DNA of 64,000 nucleotides from a virus: the IMG/VR virus record IMGVR_UViG_3300025789_001072, positions 1-64,000 of that record. The stretch is one strand, 5' to 3'. The stretch's first letter is position 1, and each line of letters begins with the position of its first letter. A program made the position numbers and the translations under genes. This document shows, in pieces, positions 27,309 through 35,029 of this stretch. The notes below the pieces were generated by a model. It had not been told where the DNA came from, did no database searches, and worked only from the letters and a program-made list of their open reading frames with translations.

Positions 27309-27589
27309 TCATAATCATCAACTGTCATTACAGTTTCCATACCATCATATTCATCAATGCGATATTTCGTACCAGCCTCAACTTCACGTATAGCAAGTTT
27401 AGCAAATCCGTCGCCAGCAGCCTTGCCCAACTCTTCTACAACCTGCACAAGAATAGGGTCGGCACGATTTACTTCATAAACATACCAATCATCTGGTTTA
27501 GTTTCGCCACGAATTTCCCAATAACGAGCAATTGCCTCTTTGGACAATCCAAATCCACCATAACAAGTATTATAAACTATTTTAGTCAT
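27293..27589 (-). CDS. Conserved phage hypothetical protein
   Basis: A 98-residue protein beginning MTKIVYNTCYGGFGLSKEAI, a recognisable conserved phage/bacterial small protein family in which KIVYN.CYGGFxLS is the hallmark. C-terminal YRIDEYDGMETV is also typical. Function unknown. Confidence 0.75.
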   Translation of the reverse strand: MTKIVYNTCYGGFGLSKEAIARYWEIRGETKPDDWYVYEVNRADPILVQVVEELGKAAGDGFAKLAIREVEAGTKYRIDEYDGMETVMTVDDYDWSVA

Positions 27590-27867
27590 ACCCCAACCTT
27601 ATCCGCTCTCTCACGATCTATACTCATAATAACACCGTTACCAATATCTGTCAAGTCATTATTTGGAAAGAATATGTAAGCATTTGGGTCATTTACCTTT
27701 GTGCCGTTTAGCCGTATGCCACCGCTATCTACAAGGCGGTTAAACTCACTCTTACTTGTGACAAGTTTAGCATCAATGCCAACCTGTGCGAGATTGACAG
27801 CACGAGCATATTCTGCCAGTGGAACATAACTCCAATCGGTTAATATTTCTTCTAATGCTATATTCAT
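27586..27867 (-). CDS. Stand-alone S4-like RNA-binding domain protein
   Basis: A 93-residue protein whose core SKSEFNRLVDSGGIRLNG matches the S4 domain of tyrosyl-tRNA synthetases and ribosomal S4 (SKSEARRLIxQGGVxLNG). It would bind structured RNA such as tRNA or rRNA. The domain is small and the flanks are unassigned. Confidence 0.65.
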   Translation of the reverse strand: MNIALEEILTDWSYVPLAEYARAVNLAQVGIDAKLVTSKSEFNRLVDSGGIRLNGTKVNDPNAYIFFPNNDLTDIGNGVIMSIDRERADKVGV

Positions 27868-28097
27868 TGCCCATTCCTCATTGCCGCTAATACATATTCT
27901 TCACTGGTCATATTAGCATAGGCTTGAATAAAACCTAATTTTACCCATCTTGCAAGCAATCGCCGTTCTTTTTCAACTAACGCATCAGTAAAAATTCTAA
28001 CTTCTGCACGAGGCACAAGACGTGTGCCATCAATAAACCTGAATTGTCTATCATTTGGACCTACACTTACAGTATCGGATTTTTCAACGGTGATCAT
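27864..28097 (-). CDS. Small hypothetical protein, 77 aa
   Basis: The ATG at 28097 (MITVEKSDTVSVG) is favoured by AGGAG 6 bases upstream. N-terminal beta segment, C-terminal helix rich in Arg/Lys (ALVEKERRLLARWVKLGF). Function unknown. Confidence 0.55.
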   Translation of the reverse strand: MITVEKSDTVSVGPNDRQFRFIDGTRLVPRAEVRIFTDALVEKERRLLARWVKLGFIQAYANMTSEEYVLAAMRNGQ

Positions 28098-28308
28098 ATC
28101 TGCTCCTATACCGTTGGCGATTAGCATCTACTAACTGTGACATTATATCATTAAACTCTTTACTGACCACCCATGGTTTTTCGGCGTTTGGAATTATTTC
28201 TTTACTGTCCGCAAACATCATGGAACCTTCAAGTGTTTTTGGGTCATGGACGAGCCATAACTTATCTTCTGCCCACAGTTTAAACAATTCACTTGTAGTA
28301 TAGGTCAC
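28084..28308 (-). CDS. Small hypothetical protein, GTG start
   Basis: A 74-residue protein starting GTG in a GTGA overlap with the upstream stop. Contains LWAEDKLWLVHDPKTLEGSM. Function unknown. Confidence 0.55.
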   Translation of the reverse strand: MTYTTSELFKLWAEDKLWLVHDPKTLEGSMMFADSKEIIPNAEKPWVVSKEFNDIMSQLVDANRQRYRSRYDHR

Positions 28309-28466
28309 TTACAAATCTCACGGATTTCTTCTACTGTGCGATTGCTTTTGGCATATTCCATTTTACAACTGTTCTTCTGCCAACTATCAACGGCTACACC
28401 GCCCATCATAGCCACAACTGCGATGGCGACCATAATAAAATACCATTTATATTCTGCTTCAAACAT
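28305..28466 (-). CDS. Small single-pass membrane protein, 53 aa
   Basis: ATG at 28466 with a perfect GAGGAG Shine-Dalgarno. MFEAEYKWYF leads into a membrane segment (IMVAIAVVAMMGG), then a polar tail with two Cys (SWQKNSCKMEYAK and EICK). Overlaps the next start as GTGA. Likely membrane-located; function unknown. Confidence 0.65.
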   Translation of the reverse strand: MFEAEYKWYFIMVAIAVVAMMGGVAVDSWQKNSCKMEYAKSNRTVEEIREICK

Positions 28467-28746
28467 TTATATTCTCCTCACTGCATTTTGGACACAACAG
28501 TGTGCGTGTCATTTCTTTTATATCTGGATTGTCAAATCTTGAGTATGCATCCCATACTGGTTCTATCTTGTAATAAGAATAGTTCCAACCACGCAATTGT
28601 TCTTTACGCTTGGCACTGCGATTGTCAACATTATCAGCAAGGTTATCCCGCTCGCTTTCTTCGTGTGCGTGTTCTTCTACGTGACCACACGCATCACAGG
28701 TAAGTGTAATATGATATGTTTTAACTGTGAAGGTATCTAAACCCAT
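28459..28746 (-). CDS. Zinc-ribbon-like hypothetical protein
   Basis: A 95-residue protein starting at the ATG in a TAATG overlap. It has two CxxC pairs, CDACG near residue 17 and CPKCS near residue 86, that could bind one zinc. The spacer contains charged helices. May bind nucleic acid or a protein partner; unproven. Confidence 0.6.
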   Translation of the reverse strand: MGLDTFTVKTYHITLTCDACGHVEEHAHEESERDNLADNVDNRSAKRKEQLRGWNYSYYKIEPVWDAYSRFDNPDIKEMTRTLLCPKCSEENINV

Positions 28747-28925
28747 TAGTAAGTCTCTACTTCTTTCAACAACCGCTGACAGCGTTTGCGCCAATCATCA
28801 CGTTGCTGTTGTGCTTTTTCATAACTCAATTCATACGAGTCATTGGCGATAAACCGCACAAGATCACGATACTTTTCTAACTTGGCAATCTTTTCACGGA
28901 TTGCTGCAATTTCTTCATCCATCAT
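28746..28925 (-). CDS. Small coiled-coil protein, 59 aa
   Basis: Starts MMDEEIAAIREKIAKLEKY; almost entirely helical and charged. TTGGAG lies 6 bases before the start, and the stop overlaps the next start as TAATG. Function unknown. Confidence 0.6.
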   Translation of the reverse strand: MMDEEIAAIREKIAKLEKYRDLVRFIANDSYELSYEKAQQQRDDWRKRCQRLLKEVETY

Positions 28926-29155
28926 TCAACTCCAAAATGTTTAGCGATTAATTCTGATGGGGCGAAGAAGTTACCATATTCATCAGTGAGTACTAAATTA
29001 CCAACTTCCATACATTCACGCACAATTAGTTCAGCAAACTTCTCAACATCTTCTTGTTCGGCATTGCCACTAATGAAGTAGCGTCTAGGTGTTTCATGAT
29101 CTACATAGTTCAACAGACCAGCATCTAGCGCAAGTTCTATAAATCTCTCATTCAT
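28922..29155 (-). CDS. Conserved phage hypothetical (MNERFIELA family)
   Basis: A 77-residue protein from the ATG at 29155. The pattern MNERFIELALDAG followed by EKFAELIVRECMEV is common in many unrelated phages. Function unknown. Confidence 0.7.
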   Translation of the reverse strand: MNERFIELALDAGLLNYVDHETPRRYFISGNAEQEDVEKFAELIVRECMEVGNLVLTDEYGNFFAPSELIAKHFGVE

Positions 29156-29445
29156 CGTTTCTCTTCCCAACACTCATTCGCATCGTCCCAATGACGATTA
29201 TCATATAACTTAACACTAACATAGAACCATAGAATTGTCAAGTCAAATTCTGGACCAGCGTGATCATGACCATACCACCAAGTGTCAAGATTGATGCTAA
29301 AAAACTCATCTAAACCGCTCCAAAATGAAACTTGTAATTCCAAGTTTTTATGTTTGGTAATGCGATAACTCCGTAAAATAACATCACGAGTAACTACCCA
29401 AGACTTGGCAAATGGATTGCCTATACGTAAATGAAATCCTATCAT
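29152..29445 (-). CDS. Conserved phage hypothetical (DHAGP family)
   Basis: A 97-residue protein with the conserved pattern NPFAKSW...LTKHK-like...WWYGHDHAGPEFDLTI and YDNRHWD near the end, widely seen in tailed phages. ATG at 29445 has GAGG 8 bases upstream. Function unknown. Confidence 0.7.
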   Translation of the reverse strand: MIGFHLRIGNPFAKSWVVTRDVILRSYRITKHKNLELQVSFWSGLDEFFSINLDTWWYGHDHAGPEFDLTILWFYVSVKLYDNRHWDDANECWEEKR

Positions 29446-29684
29446 TCTACCCACCTCATTGTAAAAAGCACAGCATGTTCCTTTTTGTAAAACCTAATCT
29501 TTGTTTGTATGTAAGTAGGATAAGTTTTACTGATTGTATCCCACATTTCCCAACCAACGGCTTTCATTGGGCGACCCCAAGTTTTAACTGGTCCAACATT
29601 TTCATCAAGCCAAATTACAATCTGCGACCACTCTTCGCCACCACGCCCATACAAATCTCGTATTGTAATTGTTTTACTCATCAT
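29442..29684 (-). CDS. Small protein with C-terminal FxMRW motif
   Basis: About 80 residues; two adjacent ATGs at 29684/29681 are equally possible. Ends HAVLFTMRWVE. The C-terminal aromatic-x-(L/M)RW ending recurs in three other small genes here (29681, 29973, 35911). Confidence 0.6.
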   Translation of the reverse strand: MMSKTITIRDLYGRGGEEWSQIVIWLDENVGPVKTWGRPMKAVGWEMWDTISKTYPTYIQTKIRFYKKEHAVLFTMRWVE

Positions 29685-29971
29685 GCCCATCGTAATAAAA
29701 ATAATGCTAACTGTTCTTCGGTATCAAATCCAAATGCTGGCGTTAGACTTTTATTGGCATACTCATCATACTGCACCCCGCAGTTATTTTCCTTGCACCA
29801 TGCTGCAACTTCATTAATCATATTAAACCGCATACCTGTCATGGTATCAACCTGTGGGCGATAAATGTCAGTCATTGTGGCACGAACATTGTATGGCTTA
29901 GGTAACTTTACATCTTGAAAGTAAGCGGTATCCTTAGTAATCATTTTGAATGTAAGTTTTAATGATGACAT
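29681..29971 (-). CDS. Small protein with C-terminal FLLRW motif
   Basis: A 96-residue protein ending TEEQLALFLLRWA, coupled to neighbours by overlapping stop/start. GGAG lies before the ATG. Member of the local (F/H)FxxRW family. Function unknown. Confidence 0.65.
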   Translation of the reverse strand: MSSLKLTFKMITKDTAYFQDVKLPKPYNVRATMTDIYRPQVDTMTGMRFNMINEVAAWCKENNCGVQYDEYANKSLTPAFGFDTEEQLALFLLRWA

Positions 29972-29972
29972 A

Positions 29973-30386
29973 TCAACTCCATCGCATTACAAAGTGTGTT
30001 AAATCTTCTGCTCGCTTAAACTTAAAAACAAACACGGTTGGCTCTAAACTTATTAGTGTAATATTATTTGCTACAATATCGTTGGCTTCCGACCATGATG
30101 TTTTTTCAGGATTGTCAATGTTTTCTGAAACCCATTGTCGTATTTCAAGATATAATTCTTTAATAGTAGATACATGAGCACCTTCAACAATTGTAACATT
30201 AGCCTGATGTTTATACCTGTAATTAATATATTTGGCAAGCACCCACGATTTGCAGTCTTTTAATTTGCTACGCCAGTTATTCCTATGAATATCAAATCCT
30301 ACTGCAATCATGGCACATACACCGTAGCATACAACCATGATTGCATCAGTTGCAACAACCCAATAAGGTATTTCAATAACCAACAT
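29973..30386 (-). CDS. Membrane protein with C-terminal FVMRW motif
   Basis: A 137-residue protein with an N-terminal membrane segment (about residues 8-30) and a soluble domain ending AEDLTHFVMRWS, the same ending as its two downstream neighbours. Stop and start overlap with the RNA ligase gene. Confidence 0.65.
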   Translation of the reverse strand: MLVIEIPYWVVATDAIMVVCYGVCAMIAVGFDIHRNNWRSKLKDCKSWVLAKYINYRYKHQANVTIVEGAHVSTIKELYLEIRQWVSENIDNPEKTSWSEANDIVANNITLISLEPTVFVFKFKRAEDLTHFVMRWS

Positions 30387-31567
30387 TAGGCATCGCCCTC
30401 AAAGTGATAAGTCCAACGGAATGAACCCCATAGTGAACGGGCTTCATCTACTTTGGTCTGGCTACCAAGATGCTTGCGGATCAAGTCCAACACCATCTTG
30501 CGAGTATCCTTACCATCAAACTTACCAAACACAATGTTACCAACGAAAGCATCTTGTGCCTTGATAGTAGGAAGCCATTCTAAGGCAAACCGCTTACGAT
30601 CCATGTCATGTGCTAGCACCGTGTCGTAGTATTGGTCATATGACTTGATGACTTGGGCAACACCCATCCAAAAGTCAGTTTCAAATTCTTCAACACGCTT
30701 GCGGTCATCATCTAACATGAACGCCTTAGCATCATCCATCTTTTCTTCAACAAGAAGTTCAATGATGTTCTTCTCGTGAAGCAGATGATCTTTAGTCTTG
30801 TGAATACGCAGATACCATTCACCCTTGCACTTGACCATGTGACCATCGTCAAAGCGAACGATGTAACCTTCAATGCCTTCGGCATCACGAGTTTCATCCA
30901 TAAGGTGTGCCATAGATTCTGCAGAACCTTGATAAGTCTGCACTACTTCTATGTCAAACATATCACCGTATTCTTGCAACCATTGTAGGCTTGCATACAC
31001 ACCGCTATCCTTGCGACGAGCAGCAATCAACACAAGACGATCTTCTGGATAATCAACCACAATACGCTGCTTGCGTGAGCACCATTCAAATATAAGAGTA
31101 TAACCACATGATTGATCTGCCCAACGAATGAACTGTTCATACTGTGGGCGTGTTGCTATAAACTCTTCTGCTTGCATAGAGACTTCTGTAATCCCCATTT
31201 TGGTGCCAAGTCGCAATCCACCATCGGTGAATACGCCAGTTATCATAGAGCCGTCTAACTTCTCCAAGATAACATGTGGCTGCGTGAAGTCAATCACACC
31301 AAACTGCGTTTCATCACGCTCACCGATGTTGAAGAACTTGTGCAAACGACGAGCCATGATAGAGCCGTCCTTGTGGAACAGCATACCACGACATTCACGG
31401 CGGACTGCATCTATCTCCGTTTCAACAGGCGGAAAGGTATCGGTCATAGATACAATGTAGTTGACTATATAGCCCCAATCACGCTCTGCAATGATAAATT
31501 CATCACGACCTTCAATAGCAGGACGAACCTGATCAAGGTGAGTGATACGGGGAAATTCGTAGTGCAT
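30386..31567 (-). CDS. rnlA: RNA ligase 1 (T4 Rnl1-like)
   Basis: A 393-residue ATP-dependent RNA ligase, close to T4 Rnl1 in size and motif order. The nucleotidyl lysine lies in EKLDGS (K103); motif Ia/III-like segments RRECRGMLF upstream and LIFEWCS, EGIEGYIVRF and a distal KCK (motif V) follow. T4 Rnl1 seals breaks in tRNA anticodon loops after end-healing by Pnkp; both Pnkp halves are encoded at 41-42.5 kb here. It starts the small-gene operon, with a strong sigma70-like promoter and AGGAG. Confidence 0.93.
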   Translation of the reverse strand: MHYEFPRITHLDQVRPAIEGRDEFIIAERDWGYIVNYIVSMTDTFPPVETEIDAVRRECRGMLFHKDGSIMARRLHKFFNIGERDETQFGVIDFTQPHVILEKLDGSMITGVFTDGGLRLGTKMGITEVSMQAEEFIATRPQYEQFIRWADQSCGYTLIFEWCSRKQRIVVDYPEDRLVLIAARRKDSGVYASLQWLQEYGDMFDIEVVQTYQGSAESMAHLMDETRDAEGIEGYIVRFDDGHMVKCKGEWYLRIHKTKDHLLHEKNIIELLVEEKMDDAKAFMLDDDRKRVEEFETDFWMGVAQVIKSYDQYYDTVLAHDMDRKRFALEWLPTIKAQDAFVGNIVFGKFDGKDTRKMVLDLIRKHLGSQTKVDEARSLWGSFRWTYHFEGDA

Positions 31568-31590
31568 GGTCCTACTCCTGTTTATAACTT

Positions 31591-31618
31591 AATATAACAC
31601 AGATATAGGGGTTGTCAA
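31591..31618 (-). promoter_or_regulatory. Strong sigma70-like promoter of RNA ligase operon
   Basis: TTGACA, 16-base spacer, TATATT. It overlaps the last codon of the GGCT paralogue. The same TTGACA-N16-TATATT form, with similar spacer ends, recurs at 41331, 42660 and 49529. Confidence 0.8.
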
Positions 31619-32073
31619 GCAATTTCTTTATAGGCTTTTCCGACCTGATTTGTGGTAATTCCAGCGTGTTTATACCCATTTACGATGGTTGTAACATAGG
31701 AATCACTAGGGCGGCGGTCTCTGCCTGCCCATTCACGGGTAGATGGGGTCATATAATATACCCATGCCTCATACTTTTGACCGTCCACGAATATTGGGAC
31801 AATCTTCCTACCATACATGTTTGGATAACTTTCAATATGGTCAAGATAACGCAGCATTTGCTCATCTGGAAGTTCCCAAAGGACACCATCAACGCTATCG
31901 CCACCACTTTGAACAACATCGGCAAACTTATAAAATTCAAACTTGAAATTTTTAAGTTGTCCACGACCAATAAAGTGCGCATCTTGCATAATGCCAGGAT
32001 CGGTTAACATACCGTATGCAAAGTAATAGATTGGCTGACCGCCAGCTTCTAGGATTATCTCATTCATTTTCAT
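31615..32073 (-). CDS. Gamma-glutamylcyclotransferase-like protein
   Basis: A 152-residue AIG2/GGCT-fold protein: YYFAYGMLTD in place of YGSNL, then VDGVLWELPDEQM and LDHIESYPNMY with the catalytic-Glu region. Only moderately similar to the 23908 copy. Late-type CTAAATA at 32081-32087, 7 bases before the ATG. The tRNA-Arg gene lies upstream. Confidence 0.75.
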   Translation of the reverse strand: MKMNEIILEAGGQPIYYFAYGMLTDPGIMQDAHFIGRGQLKNFKFEFYKFADVVQSGGDSVDGVLWELPDEQMLRYLDHIESYPNMYGRKIVPIFVDGQKYEAWVYYMTPSTREWAGRDRRPSDSYVTTIVNGYKHAGITTNQVGKAYKEIA

Positions 32074-32092
32074 GCTCTGATATTTAGGGGTT

Positions 32093-32169
32093 TGGCGATC
32101 TCGGCAGGATTCGAACCTGCAACCTAAAGAGTAGAAATCTTTTGCACTGTCCAGTTGTGCTACGAGACC
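32093..32169 (-). tRNA. tRNA-Arg (anticodon UCU)
   Basis: Acceptor GGTCTCG/CGAGATC (one G-T), D-stem GCAC/GTGC with GG in the loop, anticodon stem AAAGA/TCTTT with loop TTTCTAC, T-arm GCAGG TTCGAAT CCTGC, discriminator G and encoded CCA. Reads AGA, a codon frequent in AT-rich phages. Confidence 0.95.
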
Positions 32170-32172
32170 ACA

Positions 32173-32553
32173 TTACAATTCAAATATATCACGCAGTGCT
32201 GCTTCTGTCAACTCACTTGTGAGAAAAGTATGGTCGCACTTATATGATGGACTATCGCTTAAGCGACGTGGTGCCTTGTTATGCACAATACGAACGCTCA
32301 CATCATGCTGAACACGATCAACCGCATGTTGGTGGCTCTGATGCAGCACCATAGCAAGTGGTCTGGCAAATCTATAAATCTTAGAAAGACTTTCAGCACG
32401 GCTAACAACATAGGCGCTATATCCTACCGCATGTTGCTTATTATTGTATGGACTCTCAGCAATTATTTCGGCTTCACTTATGACTTTAACTTGCGGCAAC
32501 TTAGCCAACAATTCTACACAGTCATAATCTTCAACTAGAAATAATACTTTCAT
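32173..32553 (-). CDS. Hypothetical protein between tRNAs, 126 aa
   Basis: An alpha/beta protein beginning MKVLFLVEDYDCVELLAKL; GGAAAC precedes the ATG. Many His and Arg residues in the centre. No family recognised. Confidence 0.55.
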   Translation of the reverse strand: MKVLFLVEDYDCVELLAKLPQVKVISEAEIIAESPYNNKQHAVGYSAYVVSRAESLSKIYRFARPLAMVLHQSHQHAVDRVQHDVSVRIVHNKAPRRLSDSPSYKCDHTFLTSELTEAALRDIFEL

Positions 32554-32576
32554 GCCGTTTCCAAAAAAAAAAATAA

Positions 32577-32664
32577 TGGCGGAGCGTAGAGGAATCGAAC
32601 CTCTTCAACCCGTTAAGGTTGTACGGTTTAGCAAACCGCTGCATTACCAGCCTGCCCACGCTCC
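32577..32664 (-). tRNA. tRNA-Ser (anticodon GCU)
   Basis: Type II tRNA: acceptor GGAGCGT/ACGCTCC, anticodon stem GCGGT/ACCGT with loop TTGCTAA, long variable arm (CAACC/GGTTG), T-arm AGAGG TTCGATT CCTCT, discriminator G, encoded CCA. Its 5' 37 bases are also the last codons of the homing endonuclease frame. Confidence 0.95.
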
Positions 32665-33359
32665 ATTATATTAAATATAGCATCTTTTCCCCATACTGTC
32701 AATTTATTTTTAAATTGTTTCCACTTGCAACGGTCAAGTTCTGTCTCATAACCCTTGACTTCAAGATAACCACCTAATTCTTCAACATAAAAATCAGGAG
32801 TATAATGACTCAATGTTCCTTTTAAATTGATATAAGGAAATCTTTCAGTATTTCTACGCCAATTCCATCCTTGTTTATCCATATATTTTGCGGAAATTAG
32901 TTCCCACGAGCCATCCAATAAAACTTCACCAGCAATAGGAGATACATATTTAATTTTTTTGCATCTTCCTGCTTTTGGCATCCATCCGTCTTCGTATCTT
33001 TTAATAATTATTTCACGGTGTCTATCTCTAAATTTTTGTTGTTTTTCTTCTGTTAAATTATTCCAAAATAATTTACCTAGATTTGCACTTCGCAACTTTT
33101 CTTTTTGAATTATTGCGCCTTGTTCACCAAATATTTCATTATATTTTTTTCCTTTAAGACTTGTGCCTTTTGAAGAACCTTTTGGGTGTCCATTTTTCCA
33201 ATAATTATTGCCTAATTCTTTTCTTAATTTTTTTATTTTAGAACGATTTAGTTCCTTCATTCCATTACAGGAACTAGTAGATTCACTACAACAATTTTTT
33301 CCATTTTTTAATTTATATTTTGCTTCTGTCCCACAACCATAATCACATAAGTTTGTCAT
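32628..33359 (-). CDS. Homing endonuclease (EDxHD/VSR-like), ends in tRNA-Ser
   Basis: A 243-residue protein. The N-terminus is a Cys-rich zinc module (C5, C9, C23/C24, C32). A basic NUMOD3-like part with GKKYNEIFGE follows. The C-terminus carries YTPDFYVEELGGYLEVKGYE, a PD-(D/E)xK-like nuclease core, as in phage free-standing homing endonucleases. The last 12 codons lie inside the tRNA-Ser gene. TATAAATA sits exactly 5 bases before the ATG, so expression looks late and leaderless. It is more AT-rich than its surroundings, consistent with a mobile gene inserted in a tRNA cluster. Confidence 0.82.
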   Translation of the reverse strand: MTNLCDYGCGTEAKYKLKNGKNCCSESTSSCNGMKELNRSKIKKLRKELGNNYWKNGHPKGSSKGTSLKGKKYNEIFGEQGAIIQKEKLRSANLGKLFWNNLTEEKQQKFRDRHREIIIKRYEDGWMPKAGRCKKIKYVSPIAGEVLLDGSWELISAKYMDKQGWNWRRNTERFPYINLKGTLSHYTPDFYVEELGGYLEVKGYETELDRCKWKQFKNKLTVWGKDAIFNIMERGQAGNAAVC

Positions 33360-33364
33360 ATAAC

Positions 33365-33372
33365 TATTTATA
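33365..33372 (-). promoter_or_regulatory. Late promoter TATAAATA for homing endonuclease
   Basis: Perfect consensus; GTTAT then ATG. Transcription would begin at the start codon. Confidence 0.7.
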
Positions 33373-33407
33373 CAAAATAATTAAAAAGGTGCTTTTAACC
33401 TCTGAGA

Positions 33408-33481
33408 TGGTAGGCAATGACAGAATCGAACTGCCGTAGCCGCTGTGTAAAAGCGGAGTTTTACCATTAAACTAATCGCCC
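33408..33481 (-). tRNA. tRNA-Val (anticodon UAC)
   Basis: Acceptor GGGCGAT/ATTGCCT (two G-T pairs), D-stem GTTT/AAAC, anticodon stem CCGCT/AGCGG with loop TTTACAC, T-loop TTCGATT, discriminator A, encoded CCA. Confidence 0.93.
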
Positions 33482-33528
33482 ACTTCTTATATTACTAATA
33501 TACTTATATTATTCAATTTTGTCAAGCA

Positions 33529-34353
33529 TTATTTTGTAAAACATGCATTTATTTTTGGTAGAATTAAATTAAACCAATCTACATGCGCCGCTTCACTTGG
33601 GTGACTGCCGCATAGCGGATAATTATTTTTCTGTGACCAATTATTAAAGGCGTGTTCTTTATACCAGTTATTCCAATTGACAGTTTCCCATAAACCACTG
33701 TCATTTACTACTTCTGGTAAGGGATTTAATATTTCATCGCTTGCCAAACAAAAGAAATACGGTATATTCTTAGACTGCAAATAAAACTGTAACAAATTTA
33801 TTTCTTTAAGCAAATTAAATTGATGATAATGATAATCACCTGTTACTTTATAAAAATAATTTGCAGCATCAGTGATACCAAGTTCAGTCATCTTGTCATG
33901 CTGTTGTTTAAAAAATTCATGTCTTTCTGGATGCAAATCATCTTTAAAAAATGACATTTTCTCTTTAAATGTTAAACCATGCCATGCATTAAGATTAATC
34001 CAATAATTGTCAATATCAAATCTGGCTGCTACCACTGGATCATTGTTGATATCAATAAATGGTTTTTCTTTTCGTAATCTTATTTCACTACGATGTGTGT
34101 ATGTCCACATAACTGCCACATATATCTCGTCATGAATTTTAGATTGTTTTGCAACTTCTGCGATTACACGACGAGATATACTGTTATTTCCGCTGCCTGG
34201 TTTGGCAACACAATTATAGTCCATATTATAGTGTTGCGATATTTTTGCAGACCATGTTAATTGACTTGGTATGTTTTTCTCATAGTCAAGATACTGGTCA
34301 GGCAGTTCACTGCCCCATGTAAAACTATCGCCACCACTAATCAATATGGGCAT
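33529..34353 (-). CDS. SGNH/GDSL-like hydrolase-type protein
   Basis: A 274-residue protein opening ILISGGDSFTWGSELPD (GDS block I) with KPGSGNNSISRR (block III-like GxN) and a late SHPSEAAHVDWF giving the Asp/His-type block (HP...H). This is the SGNH esterase/lipase fold pattern. Substrate unknown; phage members may edit surface glycans. AT-rich composition. Coupled to the endolysin by TAATG. Confidence 0.65.
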   Translation of the reverse strand: MPILISGGDSFTWGSELPDQYLDYEKNIPSQLTWSAKISQHYNMDYNCVAKPGSGNNSISRRVIAEVAKQSKIHDEIYVAVMWTYTHRSEIRLRKEKPFIDINNDPVVAARFDIDNYWINLNAWHGLTFKEKMSFFKDDLHPERHEFFKQQHDKMTELGITDAANYFYKVTGDYHYHQFNLLKEINLLQFYLQSKNIPYFFCLASDEILNPLPEVVNDSGLWETVNWNNWYKEHAFNNWSQKNNYPLCGSHPSEAAHVDWFNLILPKINACFTK

Positions 34354-34967
34354 TAAGCACCCAATACTGACTTGGCTTTGTTATAAAGTTCAGTACGTTC
34401 TTCTAGCCCAATATTTCCACCATTGATGATCTTAGTTGTTTTTACAACATCATCTGCATCAGCAGTTTCATTGCAGCCATTTTCTTGAAAGAACCATGCA
34501 GCCGAACGAGCAGCGCCTTCTGGAGTTGCGAGATAATCGCTATCACTCGTTAGGTCTTTGTTAAGTGCCTTGCCACAGTTATCATAGTTTGACTTACCAG
34601 TTAATTGGATGAGTCCACGACCACGATAACGATAGCCATCACCGCTTGCTTCATCGCCATTGCCCATGCGTGATGCATAAACACGGTTAGCAATCTTTTC
34701 TGGTTGCTTTGCAAAGTCATCTGGATTTACATCACGGAAATACTTTGGAAATACCTTTGTTAAAGTTTCTGCCTTGTAGTTAAGGTTTTCACTTACGGCA
34801 CTAAACATGCCACTTTCATGTCCACACTGTGCAAGAAACATTGCTTCACGAGCAAGAGTGTTGATTTCAAACTCATTCATTGCTTCGTTAAGTGGATCAC
34901 AGAACTTGTCTAGGTTTTCTTCTTTTGCGCCGTGAAAGATTTCTTTTAATTGGTCAATAGTTGCCAT
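34353..34967 (-). CDS. Endolysin, GH19 chitinase-type
   Basis: A 204-residue glycoside hydrolase family 19 protein. Catalytic Glu in GHESGMF (E51), second Glu in SENLNYK (E60), and the substrate-cleft signature GYRYRGRGLIQLTGKSNY. It would cut peptidoglycan. There is no signal peptide, so release depends on the holin at 4.4-5.0 kb. AAAGGA before the ATG. Confidence 0.92.
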   Translation of the reverse strand: MATIDQLKEIFHGAKEENLDKFCDPLNEAMNEFEINTLAREAMFLAQCGHESGMFSAVSENLNYKAETLTKVFPKYFRDVNPDDFAKQPEKIANRVYASRMGNGDEASGDGYRYRGRGLIQLTGKSNYDNCGKALNKDLTSDSDYLATPEGAARSAAWFFQENGCNETADADDVVKTTKIINGGNIGLEERTELYNKAKSVLGA

Positions 34968-35017
34968 TTTAATTTCCTTTAGGGGTTATACACTATTTAC
35001 CATTCCCAATATGTCAC

Positions 35018-35024
35018 CTAAATA
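35018..35024 (+). promoter_or_regulatory. Late promoter CTAAATA, leaderless geometry
   Basis: CTAAATA, then ACTAC and the ATG of the Ntn-hydrolase gene; no Shine-Dalgarno. Confidence 0.6.
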
Positions 35025-35029
35025 ACTAC

